From Alteribacillus bidgolensis (lineage in GTDB: Bacteria; Bacillota; Bacilli; Bacillales; Marinococcaceae): 64,000 nucleotides of DNA. Each line of letters opens with the position of its first letter. Position 1 is the stretch's first letter. The notes beneath the pieces are model-generated. The model made no database searches. It saw only the letters and a program-made list of their open reading frames with translations, and was not told where the DNA came from. Of this stretch, positions 44,574-56,743 are shown in pieces. The stretch is taken from positions 3,345,272 through 3,409,271 of the forward strand of contig NZ_KZ614149.1 in the NCBI RefSeq assembly GCF_002886255.1, in the 5' to 3' direction. The translations under genes were made by a program, and so were the position numbers.

Positions 44574-44942
44574 ATGATTCAACAAGAAAGTCGATTAAAA
44601 GTTTCGGATAACTCTGGTGCTCGTGAAGTGCAATGCATTAAAGTGCTTGGCGGTTCTGGGCGTAAATCTGCAAATATTGGCGATATGATCGTCTGTTCTG
44701 TGAAGCAAGCAACACCTGGTGGCGTTGTCAAGAAAGGTGAAATAGTCAGAGCGGTAGTTGTACGTTCTAAAAGCGGTGCTCGTCGTTCAGATGGTTCATA
44801 CATTCGCTTTGATGAAAATGCAGCAGTTATTGTCCGTGATGACAAGAGTCCAAGAGGTACTCGTATTTTCGGACCTGTAGCTAGAGAGCTGCGTGAAGAG
44901 CAATATATGAAAATCGTTTCACTAGCTCCGGAAGTGCTTTAA
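44574..44942 (+). CDS. rplN: 50S ribosomal protein L14
   Basis: A 122-residue protein at the subunit interface. '[19 protein letters not shown]' and '[13 protein letters not shown]' (near residue 98) are standard. First gene of the part equivalent to the spc operon, here with no promoter visible between it and rpsQ. Confidence 0.97.
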   Translation: MIQQESRLKVSDNSGAREVQCIKVLGGSGRKSANIGDMIVCSVKQATPGGVVKKGEIVRAVVVRSKSGARRSDGSYIRFDENAAVIVRDDKSPRGTRIFGPVARELREEQYMKIVSLAPEVL

Positions 44943-44988
44943 TAGAAACGAATATAAAACGGTCATGCCTGACTAAGGAGGTGCGATT

Positions 44989-45315
44989 ATGTCTCAACCT
45001 AAACTCCACGTGAAAAAGGGCGACAAAGTAAAGGTTATTACTGGGAAAGATAAAGGCCAAGAAGGTGTCATTCTTCAAGCTTACCCAAGTCAACAGCGTG
45101 TATTAGTTGAAGGCGTTAATATTGTAAAAAAACACGCTAAACCATCTCAGGAAAATCCGCAGGGCGGAATCCTTAATCAAGAGGCTCCTATTCACGTATC
45201 GAATGTGATGCCTCTAGATCCCAAATCTGGTGAGCCTACCCGAGTAGGCTTTAAAGAAGAAGACGGAAAAAAAGTGCGCATCGCCAAAAAATCCGGCGAG
45301 CCTCTTGATAAGTAA
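44989..45315 (+). CDS. rplX: 50S ribosomal protein L24
   Basis: A 108-residue assembly initiator with an N-terminal KOW motif ('[19 protein letters not shown]', near residues 11-29). '[21 protein letters not shown]' region follows. 'ctaaggaggtgcg' precedes the ATG. Confidence 0.97.
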   Translation: MSQPKLHVKKGDKVKVITGKDKGQEGVILQAYPSQQRVLVEGVNIVKKHAKPSQENPQGGILNQEAPIHVSNVMPLDPKSGEPTRVGFKEEDGKKVRIAKKSGEPLDK

Positions 45316-45346
45316 GTCATTCAGATGATGAAAGGAGGTCAACCTA

Positions 45347-45886
45347 ATGAACGCTCTGAAAGAGAAATTTAAAAATGATATTGTGCCTCATTTGCACAAT
45401 AAATTTAGCTACTCCTCGGTGATGGGAGTTCCAAAGATCGAAAAAATCGTTATTAACATGGGGGTGGGTGATGCTGTTCAAAACCCTAAAGCCCTTGATA
45501 AAGCTGTAGAAGAGCTTACTGAAATCACTGGTCAGAAACCGTTGATTACAAAAGCGAAAAAATCTATCGCGGGTTTTAAACTTCGTGAAGGTATGCCTAT
45601 TGGAGCGAAAGTTACACTTCGCGGAGAACGTATGTATGATTTTCTTGAAAAATTAATTAATGTTTCACTCCCACGTGTACGTGACTTCCGTGGTGTTTCT
45701 AACAAAGCATTTGATGGTCGCGGCAATTATACACTCGGGGTAAAAGAACAATTAATTTTTCCAGAAATCGAATATGACAAAGTAGATAAAGTTCGCGGTA
45801 TGGACATCGTCATTGTCACTACTGCTGAAAACGATGAAGAAGCTCGTGAATTATTGACTCAAATGGGAATGCCATTTCAAAAATAA
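45347..45886 (+). CDS. rplE: 50S ribosomal protein L5
   Basis: A 179-residue 5S rRNA-binding protein. '[14 protein letters not shown]' (near residue 38), '[22 protein letters not shown]' region (near 58-79) and '[20 protein letters not shown]' (near 115) are typical. 'aaaggaggt' precedes the ATG. Confidence 0.97.
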   Translation: MNALKEKFKNDIVPHLHNKFSYSSVMGVPKIEKIVINMGVGDAVQNPKALDKAVEELTEITGQKPLITKAKKSIAGFKLREGMPIGAKVTLRGERMYDFLEKLINVSLPRVRDFRGVSNKAFDGRGNYTLGVKEQLIFPEIEYDKVDKVRGMDIVIVTTAENDEEARELLTQMGMPFQK

Positions 45887-45891
45887 TTTAA

Positions 45892-46104
<213 letters not shown>

Positions 46105-46133
46105 GCCCGATATAGGGAAGGAGGTAAATCGAT

Positions 46134-46532
46134 ATGGTCATGACAGATCCAATCGCAGATATGTTGACTCGTATTCGTAATGCGAACACTGTGCGTCACG
46201 AAAAATTAGAACTTCCGGCATCAAACCTTAAAAAGGAAGTTGCAGAAATTCTTAAAAACGAAGGTTTCGTCCGTGATGTGGAAAATATCGAGGATAACAA
46301 ACAGGGTATCCTTCGTATTTTCTTGAAATATGGAGCAGAAAATGAACGTGTTATAACTGGACTGAAACGCATTAGTAAGCCAGGTTTGCGTGTGTATGCT
46401 AAAGCTGATGAAATTCCTCGCGTCCTTGGAGGATTGGGAATCGCAGTTATTTCCACTTCTAAAGGCGTAATGAGCGATAAGGAAGCAAGAAAGCAGCAAG
46501 TTGGCGGCGAAGTACTTGCTTATGTCTGGTAA
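46134..46532 (+). CDS. rpsH: 30S ribosomal protein S8
   Basis: A 132-residue central-domain assembly protein. '[16 protein letters not shown]' and the C-terminal '[26 protein letters not shown]' region are characteristic. Starts at 46134 ('MVMTD') as in B. subtilis, after 'gaaggaggtaaatcgat'. Confidence 0.97.
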   Translation: MVMTDPIADMLTRIRNANTVRHEKLELPASNLKKEVAEILKNEGFVRDVENIEDNKQGILRIFLKYGAENERVITGLKRISKPGLRVYAKADEIPRVLGGLGIAVISTSKGVMSDKEARKQQVGGEVLAYVW

Positions 46533-46562
46533 TAAATAGTGTAAGAACGGAGGTGCAAAGTA

Positions 46563-47099
46563 ATGTCTCGTATTGGTGTAAAACCTATTGCAATTCCGGA
46601 CGGCGTGGATGTAACGATGGACGGTAACACCGTTACAGTTAAAGGGCCGAAAGGAGAGCTTAAGAGAGATCTTCATCCGGATATTAGTGTTAATATTGAA
46701 GATAGCGAAATTACATTCGAAAGACCTTCTAACCATAAAGAGCATCGTTCCCTGCACGGAACTACTCGCAGTGTTGTTAACAATATGGTAGAAGGTGTTA
46801 CAAAAGGTTATGAAAAAGGACTTGAGCTTGTTGGTGTCGGTTACCGTGCTTCCAAGTCTGGAAATAAACTTGTATTGAATGTTGGATACTCTCATCCGGT
46901 AGAATTTGAACCGGAAAACGGTGTAGAAATCGATGTTCCTTCCAACACAAAAGTCGTTGTAAAAGGTATTGATAAAGAACTTGTAGGTGCAGCGGCATCA
47001 AATATCCGTGCAGTACGTACTCCTGAACCTTATAAAGGAAAAGGAATTCGTTATGAAAATGAATATGTACGTCGTAAGGAAGGTAAGACTGGTAAGTAA
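46563..47099 (+). CDS. rplF: 50S ribosomal protein L6
   Basis: A 178-residue protein near the factor-binding site, with two tandem L6 folds. '[12 protein letters not shown]' begins it; '[24 protein letters not shown]' region ends it. 'cggaggtg' precedes the ATG. Confidence 0.97.
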   Translation: MSRIGVKPIAIPDGVDVTMDGNTVTVKGPKGELKRDLHPDISVNIEDSEITFERPSNHKEHRSLHGTTRSVVNNMVEGVTKGYEKGLELVGVGYRASKSGNKLVLNVGYSHPVEFEPENGVEIDVPSNTKVVVKGIDKELVGAAASNIRAVRTPEPYKGKGIRYENEYVRRKEGKTGK

Positions 47100-47136
47100 T
47101 GTCTAGGTAACGGTTTTACGAAAGGAGGAGCGATTC

Positions 47137-47499
47137 ATGACCACTAATTCAACGAAGTACGTAAAACGTAAGAAACGCCATGCAAGTATTCGTGTGAATG
47201 TAAAAGGAACTTCTGAGCGTCCGCGTTTAAACGTATTCCGTTCTTCTAAGCATATTTATGCACAATTGATTGACGATGTAAAAGGGGAAACAATTGTGGC
47301 CGCTTCAACATTGGAAAATGATTTGGACGTGAAGAATGGTGGAAATAAAGATGCAGCAAGTAAAGTCGGAGAATTAATTGCAAAGCGTGCATCTGAAAAA
47401 GGATATGAGTCTGTAGTGTTTGACCGCGGAGGCTTTGTTTATCATGGCAGAGTAGAAGCTCTTGCAGACGCTGCACGCGAAAACGGATTAAAATTTTAA
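47137..47499 (+). CDS. rplR: 50S ribosomal protein L18
   Basis: A 120-residue 5S rRNA-binding protein. '[22 protein letters not shown]' region at the N terminus and '[24 protein letters not shown]' at the C terminus are typical. 'gaaaggagg' precedes the ATG. Confidence 0.97.
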   Translation: MTTNSTKYVKRKKRHASIRVNVKGTSERPRLNVFRSSKHIYAQLIDDVKGETIVAASTLENDLDVKNGGNKDAASKVGELIAKRASEKGYESVVFDRGGFVYHGRVEALADAARENGLKF

Positions 47500-47518
47500 G
47501 GTGTAAGGAGGGAAAAGA

Positions 47519-48016
47519 ATGCAAATTGATGCTAGCAAGCTTGATGTCGAAGAAAGAGTGGTAGCCATTAACCGTGTGGCTAAAGTTGTAAAAGGTGGAC
47601 GTCGTTTCCGCTTTGCGGCTCTTGTTGTAGTTGGTGACCGCAATGGCCATGTTGGTTTTGGCATGGGTAAAGCATTAGAGGTACCAGAAGCAATTCGCAA
47701 AGCTGTAGAAAACGGTAAGAAAAATATGGTTGAAGTTCCAAGAGTAGGAACAACGATTCCTCATGAGATTGTTGGTCATTATGGAGCAGGGAATGTACTG
47801 TTAAAACCTGCTGCTGAAGGTACTGGTGTTATTGCAGGAGGCCCGGTGCGTGCTGTTCTGGAACTTTCCGGTATCACTGATATTCTCTCCAAATCTCTTG
47901 GTTCCAACAACCCGATCAACATGGTTCGCGCTACCATTCAAGGTCTAACTGAGCTTAAAACAGCTGAACAAGTTGCCAGACTACGTGGTAAAAGCGTTGA
48001 AGAATTGTTAGGATAA
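47519..48016 (+). CDS. rpsE: 30S ribosomal protein S5
   Basis: A 165-residue fidelity protein. The N-terminal double-stranded RNA-binding fold has '[18 protein letters not shown]' (near residues 15-32; spectinomycin-related loop wild-type in form). The C-terminal half holds '[19 protein letters not shown]' (near 101). 'gtaaggaggg' precedes the ATG. Confidence 0.97.
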   Translation: MQIDASKLDVEERVVAINRVAKVVKGGRRFRFAALVVVGDRNGHVGFGMGKALEVPEAIRKAVENGKKNMVEVPRVGTTIPHEIVGHYGAGNVLLKPAAEGTGVIAGGPVRAVLELSGITDILSKSLGSNNPINMVRATIQGLTELKTAEQVARLRGKSVEELLG

Positions 48017-48029
48017 GGAGGGATACGAT

Positions 48030-48218
48030 ATGGCAAAACAAGTTGAAATCACCCTCAGCCGCAGTCTCATTGGTCGTCCGGAGGACCAGCGCGTTACGGT
48101 AAGAACGCTTGGTCTTCGTAAAGTCAACCATACAGTGGTGAAAGAAGATAATCCCGCAATACGCGGAATGATTAATAAAGTGTCTCATTTGTTGACTGTA
48201 AAAGAATTGGATGCATAA
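48030..48218 (+). CDS. rpmD: 50S ribosomal protein L30
   Basis: A 62-residue protein. '[27 protein letters not shown]' region and '[14 protein letters not shown]' are the family signatures. 'ataaggaggg' from the end of rpsE serves as its ribosome binding site. Confidence 0.96.
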   Translation: MAKQVEITLSRSLIGRPEDQRVTVRTLGLRKVNHTVVKEDNPAIRGMINKVSHLLTVKELDA

Positions 48219-48250
48219 ATGATACAACAAAGTGATAGGGAGGTGTCAGC

Positions 48251-48691
48251 ATGAAACTTCATGAGTTGAAACCTGCAGAGGGATCTACGAAAACCCGTAA
48301 CCGTGTAGGACGCGGTGCTGCTTCAGGTAATGGTAAAACGGCTGGTCGCGGCACAAAAGGTCAAAAAGCCCGCTCCGGCGGTGGTGTGCGTCCTGGTTTT
48401 GAAGGTGGCCAAAATCCTATATACAAGCGTCTGCCTAAACGTGGTTTCACAAATCCGACCCGCAAAGAGTTCGCGATCGTGAATGTGGAAACATTGAACC
48501 GTTTTGAAGCAGGTACGGAAGTTACTCCGGAGCTTCTTGTTAAAGAAGGCGTCATCAACAAAACAAAAGACGGTGTGAAAGTTCTGGGTAATGGAAGTTT
48601 GGAAAAAGAGCTTAACGTTAAGGCGGATAAGTTCTCTGCTTCTGCAGTAAAAGCGATTGAAGCGGCCGGCGGAAAAACCGAGGTGATCTAA
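48251..48691 (+). CDS. rplO: 50S ribosomal protein L15
   Basis: A 146-residue late-assembly protein. The glycine-rich '[26 protein letters not shown]' region (residues ~17-42) is typical. The stop overlaps the secY start in TAATG. Confidence 0.97.
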   Translation: MKLHELKPAEGSTKTRNRVGRGAASGNGKTAGRGTKGQKARSGGGVRPGFEGGQNPIYKRLPKRGFTNPTRKEFAIVNVETLNRFEAGTEVTPELLVKEGVINKTKDGVKVLGNGSLEKELNVKADKFSASAVKAIEAAGGKTEVI

Positions 48692-49980
48692 TGTTCCGCG
48701 CGATTTCAAATATTTTTCGCGTGAGTGATTTAAGAAGCAAGATCTTTTTCACTCTAGCCATGTTATTTGTTTTTCGAATCGGCAGCTTCATTCCAGTTCC
48801 CGGTTCTAATAACGATGTGTTAAACTTTGCAGACCAAGCAAATGCGTTTGGCTTTTTAAACACATTTGGAGGCGGAGCCCTCTCGCAATTTTCCATTTTT
48901 GCTATGGGGGTAATGCCTTATATCACGGCTTCAATTGTTGTACAGCTTTTGCGAATGGACGTCGTTCCAAAATTTACGGAATGGGCAAAGCAAGGTGAAG
49001 CAGGTCGTCGCAAATTAGCTCAATTTACTCGGTATTTCACCGTAATTCTTGCTTTTATTCAAGGTTTGGGAATGTCTATTGGATTTAATAACATTTTTAG
49101 TGGACTTATTCCTGACCCAAGTATTCCGAAATACATTTTTATAGCTCTGGTAATGACCGCTGGCACCGCATTTTTAATGTGGCTTGGAGAACAAATTACT
49201 GCTAAAGGAGTAGGTAATGGTATCTCCATTCTCATCTTCGCAGGGATTGCAGCTGGTATTCCGAGTGGAATTAACCAGATTTATGCTACGCAGATAGAAG
49301 ATGCCGATCAGCTCTTTATGGGTATTGTAACTGTATTGCTACTAGCGATTGCAGTTTTAGCGATAATCGTTGGTGTGATATTCGTACAGCAAGCCCTTCG
49401 TAAAGTACCGATTCAATATGCAAAACGTTTGGTTGGACGCAGCCCTGCGGGTGGTCAATCAACGCATCTGCCTTTAAAAGTTAACTCTGCTGGAGTTATC
49501 CCGGTTATTTTTGCATTATCGCTGTTTATTTTCCCGCCAACAGTGGCTGGTTTTGTCGGTGAAGACCATCCAGTTGCCCGCTGGGTCATTCAAAATTTTG
49601 ATTACACTCAGCCAGTTGGTATGGTGATTTATGCAGCATTAATTATTGGCTTTACGTATTTCTATACGTTTGTACAGGTTAATCCCGAACAAATGGCAGA
49701 TAACCTAAAAAAACAAGGCGGATACATTCCTGGGATTCGACCTGGGAAGACAACGGAAACATATATCCGTAGAATTTTATACCGCTTAACTTTTGTTGGG
49801 GCTTTATTCCTTGCTGTTATTTCGGTAATTCCTGTATTCTTCACAACACAAATGGGGCTTCCACAAACCATTCAGATTGGCGGAACAGGCTTACTGATTG
49901 TCGTTGGTGTAGCTCTAGATACTATGAAGCAGATTGAGAGTCAATTAATACAGCGAAGTTATAAAGGCTTTATTAAATAG
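48691..49980 (+). CDS. secY: SecY, protein translocase channel subunit
   Basis: A 429-residue protein with ten hydrophobic segments forming the Sec channel, working with SecE encoded at 22148. The plug region 'NDVLNFADQANAFGFLNTFGGGALSQFSIFAMGVMPYI' spans residues ~47-85, and the cytosolic loop 'KRLVGRSPAGGQSTHLPLK' (near 246) is conserved. Coupled to rplO by TAATG. Confidence 0.97.
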   Translation: MFRAISNIFRVSDLRSKIFFTLAMLFVFRIGSFIPVPGSNNDVLNFADQANAFGFLNTFGGGALSQFSIFAMGVMPYITASIVVQLLRMDVVPKFTEWAKQGEAGRRKLAQFTRYFTVILAFIQGLGMSIGFNNIFSGLIPDPSIPKYIFIALVMTAGTAFLMWLGEQITAKGVGNGISILIFAGIAAGIPSGINQIYATQIEDADQLFMGIVTVLLLAIAVLAIIVGVIFVQQALRKVPIQYAKRLVGRSPAGGQSTHLPLKVNSAGVIPVIFALSLFIFPPTVAGFVGEDHPVARWVIQNFDYTQPVGMVIYAALIIGFTYFYTFVQVNPEQMADNLKKQGGYIPGIRPGKTTETYIRRILYRLTFVGALFLAVISVIPVFFTTQMGLPQTIQIGGTGLLIVVGVALDTMKQIESQLIQRSYKGFIK

Positions 49981-50028
49981 ATAGAAAATAGGGGGAGGGG
50001 TGAGTACGTTCGCCTTGCCCCTGGCTGA

Positions 50029-51449
<1,421 letters not shown>

Positions 51450-51466
51450 ATATAGGTGATGACTGG

Positions 51467-51775
51467 ATGAAAGAAGCTGAATCACCGCCTGAAGTCGGTC
51501 AGGTTGTCCGTATAAAACGAGGACGAGAAGCTGGCAACTTTGCGGTAGTCATTGGAGTGTTAAATGAACGATTTCTCCTTTTAGCAGATGGAGAAAAACG
51601 TAAATTTGACCGAGCTAAAAAGAAAAATATCAACCATGTAGAAATTTATCCGCACCTCTCCAATGAGGTCAAAAGAAGTATTGAAGAAACCGGACGTGTT
51701 ACCAATGCTAAATTAAGGTTTGCTCTTCTTTATTTTTTAAAAGAGCAGCCTGAATTACTGAAGGAAGGAGAGTAA
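51467..51775 (+). CDS. KOW-domain RNA-binding protein
   Basis: A 102-residue basic protein with an N-terminal KOW/L14e-like motif ('[22 protein letters not shown]', residues ~10-31). Similar small proteins sit between map and infA in Bacillaceae. Role unknown; ribosome association is inferred from the fold and place. The ATG follows 'aggtgatgactgg', a weak site. infA starts 4 bases after its stop. Confidence 0.85.
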   Translation: MKEAESPPEVGQVVRIKRGREAGNFAVVIGVLNERFLLLADGEKRKFDRAKKKNINHVEIYPHLSNEVKRSIEETGRVTNAKLRFALLYFLKEQPELLKEGE

Positions 51776-51779
51776 ATTC

Positions 51780-51998
51780 ATGGCCAAAGATGATGTTATT
51801 GAAATGGAAGGCACAGTCATAGAGCCTCTTCCAAACGCCATGTTTCGGGTGGAGCTTGAAAATGGGCATAAAATTCTGGCCCATGTTTCTGGAAAAATTC
51901 GTATGCACTTCATTCGAATTCTTCCTGGGGACAAAGTGACTGTGGAAATTTCGCCATATGACTTATCCCGCGGACGGATTACGTACCGCTATAAATAA
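51780..51998 (+). CDS. infA: Translation initiation factor IF-1
   Basis: A 72-residue S1-like OB-fold protein. '[22 protein letters not shown]' start and '[23 protein letters not shown]' region are characteristic. 'gaaggagagtaaattc' precedes the ATG. Confidence 0.97.
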   Translation: MAKDDVIEMEGTVIEPLPNAMFRVELENGHKILAHVSGKIRMHFIRILPGDKVTVEISPYDLSRGRITYRYK

Positions 51999-52074
51999 AA
52001 TTGCAGTTAAGAAGGCTGACATGAGTCCGAACTACGTTTACTCTCGCATGTACTCCGCGCAGTTAAGGAGGTAA

Positions 52075-52194
<120 letters not shown>

Positions 52195-52216
52195 TAATAA
52201 AGGAGGTGTCGACTAG

Positions 52217-52582
52217 ATGGCACGTATTGCAGGTGTTGATATTCCTCGTGATAAACGAATTGCAATTTCCCTAACGTATGTGTACGGAATTGGAAAATCC
52301 CGTGCTCTTGAAATCGTTAAAGAAGCTGGTGTAGACGAAAGCACACGAGTTCGTGATTTGACCGAAGAAGAACTCGCTCAAATCCGTACAGTACTAGAAA
52401 ATTATACGGTGGAAGGTGATCTTCGCCGTGAAAAATCTTTAAACATCAAACGTTTGATTGAAATTGGAAGCTACAGAGGTATTCGTCATCGTCGTGGATT
52501 GCCGGCCCGCGGTCAAAACACGAAGAATAATTCCCGTACAAGAAAAGGTCCTCGACGTACAGTAGCAAACAAGAAAAAATAA
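52217..52582 (+). CDS. rpsM: 30S ribosomal protein S13
   Basis: A 121-residue head protein contacting tRNA and S19. '[25 protein letters not shown]' region and '[20 protein letters not shown]' are characteristic. 'aaaggaggtgtcgactag' precedes the ATG. Confidence 0.97.
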   Translation: MARIAGVDIPRDKRIAISLTYVYGIGKSRALEIVKEAGVDESTRVRDLTEEELAQIRTVLENYTVEGDLRREKSLNIKRLIEIGSYRGIRHRRGLPARGQNTKNNSRTRKGPRRTVANKKK

Positions 52583-52606
52583 TAAGGTAAAGGAGGTAAG
52601 TCTACC

Positions 52607-52999
52607 ATGGCAAAAGCTAAAACTAATACTCGTAAACGTCGTCAGCGTAAGAATATTGAGGCTGGAGTCGCTCATATCCGCTCGACGTTTAACAATACCA
52701 TCGTGACGATTACAGACACGCAGGGGAATGCTCTTTCTTGGGCAAGTGCTGGTGCTCTTGGTTTTAAAGGTTCCCGTAAATCTACACCATTCGCAGCTCA
52801 AATGGCTGCAGAAACAGCTTCAAAAGCGGCAATGGAACATGGTTTGAAAACAGTAGAAGTTGCTGTTAAAGGACCTGGTGCTGGTCGCGAAGCAGCAATT
52901 CGTTCTCTGCAAGCTACAGGGCTTGAAGTTAGTGTCATCCGCGATGTGACTCCGGTACCTCATAATGGCTGCCGCCCGCCGAAACGTCGCAGAGTTTAA
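52607..52999 (+). CDS. rpsK: 30S ribosomal protein S11
   Basis: A 130-residue platform protein. '[18 protein letters not shown]' (near residue 20) and the C-terminal '[21 protein letters not shown]' region are standard. 'aaaggaggtaag' precedes the ATG. Confidence 0.97.
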   Translation: MAKAKTNTRKRRQRKNIEAGVAHIRSTFNNTIVTITDTQGNALSWASAGALGFKGSRKSTPFAAQMAAETASKAAMEHGLKTVEVAVKGPGAGREAAIRSLQATGLEVSVIRDVTPVPHNGCRPPKRRRV

Positions 53000-53185
53000 C
53001 CCGCAGAAGTATAGATTTTCCTGAAGTGTCAATAATGGGTAAGGTCATATATAGGACGGATCCCCTTACGCATTGTTGACGAGTAAGGCTGTTAATGTGA
53101 TCGGGACTGCCTAATGCAAAATTCCGGATAGACGGGAAAGCCTTCTGCCGGAGTTTGGACGTTTTGAAGGAGGGTATTTTAAAGA
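53000..53185 (+). other. rpsK-rpoA spacer with possible leader structure
   Basis: 186 bases. 'aaattccgg' (53118-53126) can pair with 'ccggagttt' (53149-53157 region) using one G-U pair, close to the rpoA ribosome binding site. No T-run follows it, so it is not a typical terminator. No promoter is evident. Confidence 0.4.
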
Positions 53186-54130
53186 ATGATCGAAATCGAA
53201 AAGCCTAATATCGAAACGGTTGAAGTAAGCGAGGATGCCAAATACGGCAAATTTGTCGTAGAACCGTTAGAACGTGGTTACGGTACAACTCTAGGAAATT
53301 CCTTGCGTCGTATCCTTTTATCCTCCCTTCCAGGAGCTGCTGTTACGACAATTCAAATCGATGGGGTGCTTCATGAGTTTTCAACCATTGAAGGGGTTGT
53401 CGAAGATGTCACTACGATCGTTTTGAATTTGAAGAAGCTTGCCTTGAAGATATACTCCGATGAAGAGAAAGTGCTTGAGATTGACGCACAGGGCGAAGGC
53501 GTTGTAACTGCAAAAGATATTACACACGACAGTGACGTTGATATCCTTAATCCGGATTTGCACATCGCTACACTTACAGAAGGTGCGAACTTTCATATGC
53601 GTCTAACGGCGCATCGTGGACGCGGTTATGTTCCTGCTGAAGGAAATAACAGCGAAGACCTTCCAATTGGGGTGCTTCCTATTGATTCTATCTATACACC
53701 AGTTGCCCGGGTAAACTATCAAGTGGAAAATACGCGTGTTGGTCAAATTACTAACTATGATAAGCTGACACTTGATGTGTGGACAGATGGAAGCATTCGC
53801 CCTGAGGAAGCTGTTTCGCTTGGTGCTAAAATCATGAATGAGCATTTGAATATTTTTATCGGCCTCACGGATCAGGCACAAAATGCTGAGATCATGGTTG
53901 AAAAAGAAGAGGACCAGAAAGAAAAAGTACTTGAAATGACAATTGAAGAACTGGACCTTTCTGTTCGTTCTTACAACTGCTTAAAACGAGCAGGTATCAA
54001 TACAGTACAGGAACTAACGCAAAAATCGGAAGAAGATATGATGAAAGTCCGAAACCTTGGCCGCAAATCTCTTGAGGAAGTTCAAGAGAAGCTAGGTGAA
54101 TTAGGTCTTGGCCTGCGTAAGGAAGAATAA
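53186..54130 (+). CDS. rpoA: RpoA, RNA polymerase alpha subunit
   Basis: A 314-residue subunit. The N-terminal assembly domain has '[26 protein letters not shown]' region (near residues 27-52). The C-terminal DNA-binding domain has '[20 protein letters not shown]' and '[13 protein letters not shown]' (near 255-300), linked by a flexible acidic segment. 'gaaggagggtatttta' precedes the ATG. Confidence 0.97.
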   Translation: MIEIEKPNIETVEVSEDAKYGKFVVEPLERGYGTTLGNSLRRILLSSLPGAAVTTIQIDGVLHEFSTIEGVVEDVTTIVLNLKKLALKIYSDEEKVLEIDAQGEGVVTAKDITHDSDVDILNPDLHIATLTEGANFHMRLTAHRGRGYVPAEGNNSEDLPIGVLPIDSIYTPVARVNYQVENTRVGQITNYDKLTLDVWTDGSIRPEEAVSLGAKIMNEHLNIFIGLTDQAQNAEIMVEKEEDQKEKVLEMTIEELDLSVRSYNCLKRAGINTVQELTQKSEEDMMKVRNLGRKSLEEVQEKLGELGLGLRKEE

Positions 54131-54176
54131 AAGACAACAGTGTTAATTAGTGTCTCGGAAAAGGAGGGGAATATAC

Positions 54177-54542
54177 ATGTCTGCATATGCAAAGCTTGGA
54201 CGTAATAGTTCTGCACGTAAAGCACTATTTCGTGATCTTACGACAGATCTTATCATTAATGAACGTATCGAAACCACTCATGCAAAAGCGAAAGAATTGC
54301 GTCCTGTCATTGAGAAAATGGTGACACTTGGGAAACGTGGAGATCTTCATGCACGCCGCCAAGCAGCTCAATTCGTTCGTAAGGAAACAGCAGATGAGGA
54401 AAATGGAAAAGATGCTGTTCAAAAATTGTTCGATGAGATTGCACCTCGTTATGAAGAACGTCAAGGCGGATATACCCGCGTTCTGAAAGTAGGTCCTCGC
54501 CGCGGGGATGCTGCGGAATTAGCTATCATTGAATTCGTATAA
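54177..54542 (+). CDS. rplQ: 50S ribosomal protein L17
   Basis: A 121-residue protein, last gene of the superoperon. '[21 protein letters not shown]' and '[15 protein letters not shown]' are characteristic. The ATG at 54177, 7 bases after 'aaggagggg', is used; the frame is open from 54150 but that part holds the ribosome binding site. Confidence 0.96.
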   Translation: MSAYAKLGRNSSARKALFRDLTTDLIINERIETTHAKAKELRPVIEKMVTLGKRGDLHARRQAAQFVRKETADEENGKDAVQKLFDEIAPRYEERQGGYTRVLKVGPRRGDAAELAIIEFV

Positions 54543-54746
54543 GTCACTTCTATCATGAATAATGGGACTGCTAATGCAGAACACACAGACGCTGCAGTAC
54601 AATGTAGCGGTCTTTGTCTGCTTTAGTACATCATGAATGATGGCAAGCTAGATTGACTTATAAGGGCAGAGGGCATACTGCTCAAAAAAGATAATACATT
54701 TGGTTATTTCTTTTTCGTAAAAACCACCTATACGTTTAATCATCCG
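54543..54746. other. Trailer between rplQ and its terminator
   Basis: About 200 bases with no gene. Inverted pieces such as 'tcatgaat' (54553) and 'catcatgaatgatg' (54628-54641), and 'cagacgctgca' against 'tagcggtctttgtctg', suggest folded RNA. Function unknown. Confidence 0.4.
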
Positions 54747-54797
54747 TAAGGGCAGGACTGAACCTATTTTAGGTTACCACGTCTGTGCCCTTTTTTT
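54747..54797 (+). terminator. Terminator of the S10-spc-alpha superoperon
   Basis: 'aagggcaggac' (54748-54758) pairs with 'gtctgtgccctt' (54781-54792), with an inner stem 'aaccta'/'taggtt', and is followed by seven Ts. Confidence 0.9.
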
Positions 54798-55065
54798 AAT
54801 TAGGTGCAAGAGTGTATGATATCCCGGCATACCTTCCGATCTGCTCAAAACACACACTGAACCTTCGTAAAGTAGCTTATAGACATGTGAAGTGTTGTCA
54901 CGAGGTATGGCCGCAGCTCCTTTTTATAAGTCCATGTGGAGTAAGATGTGGCGATAAATGTTAAGAAATAAGAAATAAAGAAGTCCTTGAGTTGTGTTTG
55001 TTAACCTAATATAATGTTCTTGTTAACGTTTAGGAGCGGGTTTATTACAAAGGCAGGTGAAAGCA
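54798..55065. other. Upstream region of the ecf operon
   Basis: About 270 bases with no gene. The 3' part holds the promoter listed separately. The rest shows no feature I recognise; the ORF from 55057 is only an N-terminal extension of ecfA1. Confidence 0.4.
54987..55015 (+). promoter_or_regulatory. Promoter of ecfA1-ecfA2-ecfT-truA
   Basis: TTGAGT (54987-54992), a 17-base spacer and TATAAT (55010-55015), 51 bases before the ecfA1 start. Confidence 0.72.
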
Positions 55066-55890
55066 ATGAATGCTGTACGGTTGAAAAATGTTTCCTTTCG
55101 ATATGATGAAGAAGGACCTTGGATTTTAAATAAATTAAATGCTTCCATTCATCATGGCGAATGGATCGCTGTTATAGGTCCAAATGGTTCCGGAAAATCA
55201 ACGTTGTCCCGGCTTTTTAACGGGTTATTTTCTCCAACGCTGGGTGAAGTTTTTATAGGGGAGCAATCTACAAAAGCAGAAGAAAATCTACCTGATATTA
55301 GAAAGCATGTAGGGATGGTATTTCAAAATCCAGATCATCAGTTTGTGGCTCCTACTGTAAGAGATGATATTGCATTTGGAATGGAGAATGCAGGAGTAGA
55401 AAGGGAAGAGATGGTTCTTCGGATCGAGCAGGCTGCAAGCCAGACAGGAGTCGAAAGGATACTCGAAGCAGAGCCGCACCGTCTTTCAGGAGGTCAAAAA
55501 CAGAGGGTAGCAATTGCGGGGATACTGGCGTTACACCCTAAAATAATGGTATTAGATGAAGTGACTTCTATGCTCGATCCAAAAGGGAGAAAGGAAGTAA
55601 TGGCCACTGTGGAAAACCTCCATACCAACGAAGGCGTCACGATAGTATCAGTCACTCATCACCTTCATGAAGCACTGCTTGCAGACCGTGTATGGTACAT
55701 GGAAGAAGGAAACATTGCTTTTGATTTAGAATCTGAAAAGTTATTTTCCGAATTAAAATGGCTCAAAGATAAAAATATTCCCCTACCTTATGGATTTGAA
55801 CTGCTAGAAGCCTTACGAAAAAGAAATCAGCCTACCTCTTCGTTAGAAACCTTTATTAGGGAGACGGTGAAGTATGAAGATCGTATTTGA
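55066..55890 (+). CDS. ecfA1: EcfA1, energy-coupling factor transporter ATPase
   Basis: A 274-residue ABC ATPase of the shared ECF module that powers vitamin uptake by separate S components. Walker A 'GPNGSGKSTLS' (near residue 39), 'LSGGQKQRVAIAG' signature (near 140), Walker B 'IMVLDEVTSMLDP' (near 161) and switch His in 'VTHH' are present. The ATG at 55066, 6 bases after 'aggtg', is used over the GTG at 55057. The end overlaps ecfA2 by 17 bases. Confidence 0.95.
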   Translation: MNAVRLKNVSFRYDEEGPWILNKLNASIHHGEWIAVIGPNGSGKSTLSRLFNGLFSPTLGEVFIGEQSTKAEENLPDIRKHVGMVFQNPDHQFVAPTVRDDIAFGMENAGVEREEMVLRIEQAASQTGVERILEAEPHRLSGGQKQRVAIAGILALHPKIMVLDEVTSMLDPKGRKEVMATVENLHTNEGVTIVSVTHHLHEALLADRVWYMEEGNIAFDLESEKLFSELKWLKDKNIPLPYGFELLEALRKRNQPTSSLETFIRETVKYEDRI

Positions 55891-56737
55891 GCAGGTAGAA
55901 CACATTTATATGGAAAAAACCCCGTTTGAAACCAGTGCTCTAAAAGATGTTTCGATTACGTTTCCGAACAATTCGTGTACTGCCGTAATTGGGCGGACAG
56001 GTTCGGGCAAGTCAACTTTAGTCCAGCATATTAATGGTCTGCTAAAGCCCAATAAAGGAAATGTAATTATTGGAGATCAAGTCATTCATGCTAATACAAA
56101 ACGAAAACATATAAAATCCTTGCGTAAAAAAGTAGGGATGGTTTTTCAATACCCAGAACATCAGTTATTTGAAGATACTGTAGAAAAGGATTTGTTATTT
56201 GGACCAAAAAATATAGGGTTAAATGTTGAAAACAAGAAAAAAGAACTTCCGGAATTGTTAGAGCGTGTTGGTTTAGATGAAACGTTTTTAGAACGCTCCC
56301 CATTTGATTTAAGCGGGGGACAAATGAGACGAGCAGCAATTGCTGGTGTGCTTGCAATGGAGCCTGATATCCTAATATTGGATGAACCAACAGCGGGACT
56401 TGATCCAAAAGGACAGGAAGAGATACTGACGTTATTTAAAGATTGGCATGAACAAAAGAAAACAACAATGATTATGATTACTCATCAAATGGAAGAAGCA
56501 TCTCGTCTAGCTGAACAAGTTATTGTTATGGATGACGGACAGATAGCAATGGAAGGGTCTCCAAAAGAAATATATAAACGAGAAAATGAGTTAAAACAAT
56601 TGGATTTGGATATACCTGAAGGTGTCAAAGTACTAAAATACCTAGAAGAAAACACAGGGGTTTCATTTTCAGAATGGTCCTTGACCCCAGAGAAAGCAGC
56701 AGACGAACTTATGATGCTATCAAACAAGAAGGAGTAA
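55874..56737 (+). CDS. ecfA2: EcfA2, energy-coupling factor transporter ATPase
   Basis: A 287-residue second ATPase, pairing with EcfA1 and EcfT. Walker A 'GRTGSGKSTLV' (near residue 41), signature 'LSGGQMRRAAIAG' (near 145), Walker B 'ILILDEPTAGLDP' (near 165) and 'ITHQMEEA' with the switch His are intact. It overlaps ecfA1 and is followed by ecfT after 6 bases. Confidence 0.95.
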   Translation: MKIVFEQVEHIYMEKTPFETSALKDVSITFPNNSCTAVIGRTGSGKSTLVQHINGLLKPNKGNVIIGDQVIHANTKRKHIKSLRKKVGMVFQYPEHQLFEDTVEKDLLFGPKNIGLNVENKKKELPELLERVGLDETFLERSPFDLSGGQMRRAAIAGVLAMEPDILILDEPTAGLDPKGQEEILTLFKDWHEQKKTTMIMITHQMEEASRLAEQVIVMDDGQIAMEGSPKEIYKRENELKQLDLDIPEGVKVLKYLEENTGVSFSEWSLTPEKAADELMMLSNKKE

Positions 56738-56743
56738 AAAAGC

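Noticed and set aside
53103..54582. Similar 'gggactgc(c)taatgca' motifs before rpoA (53103) and after rplQ (54564)
   Set aside because: About 15 matching bases with a gap can arise by chance in 64 kb; no shared context supports a function.
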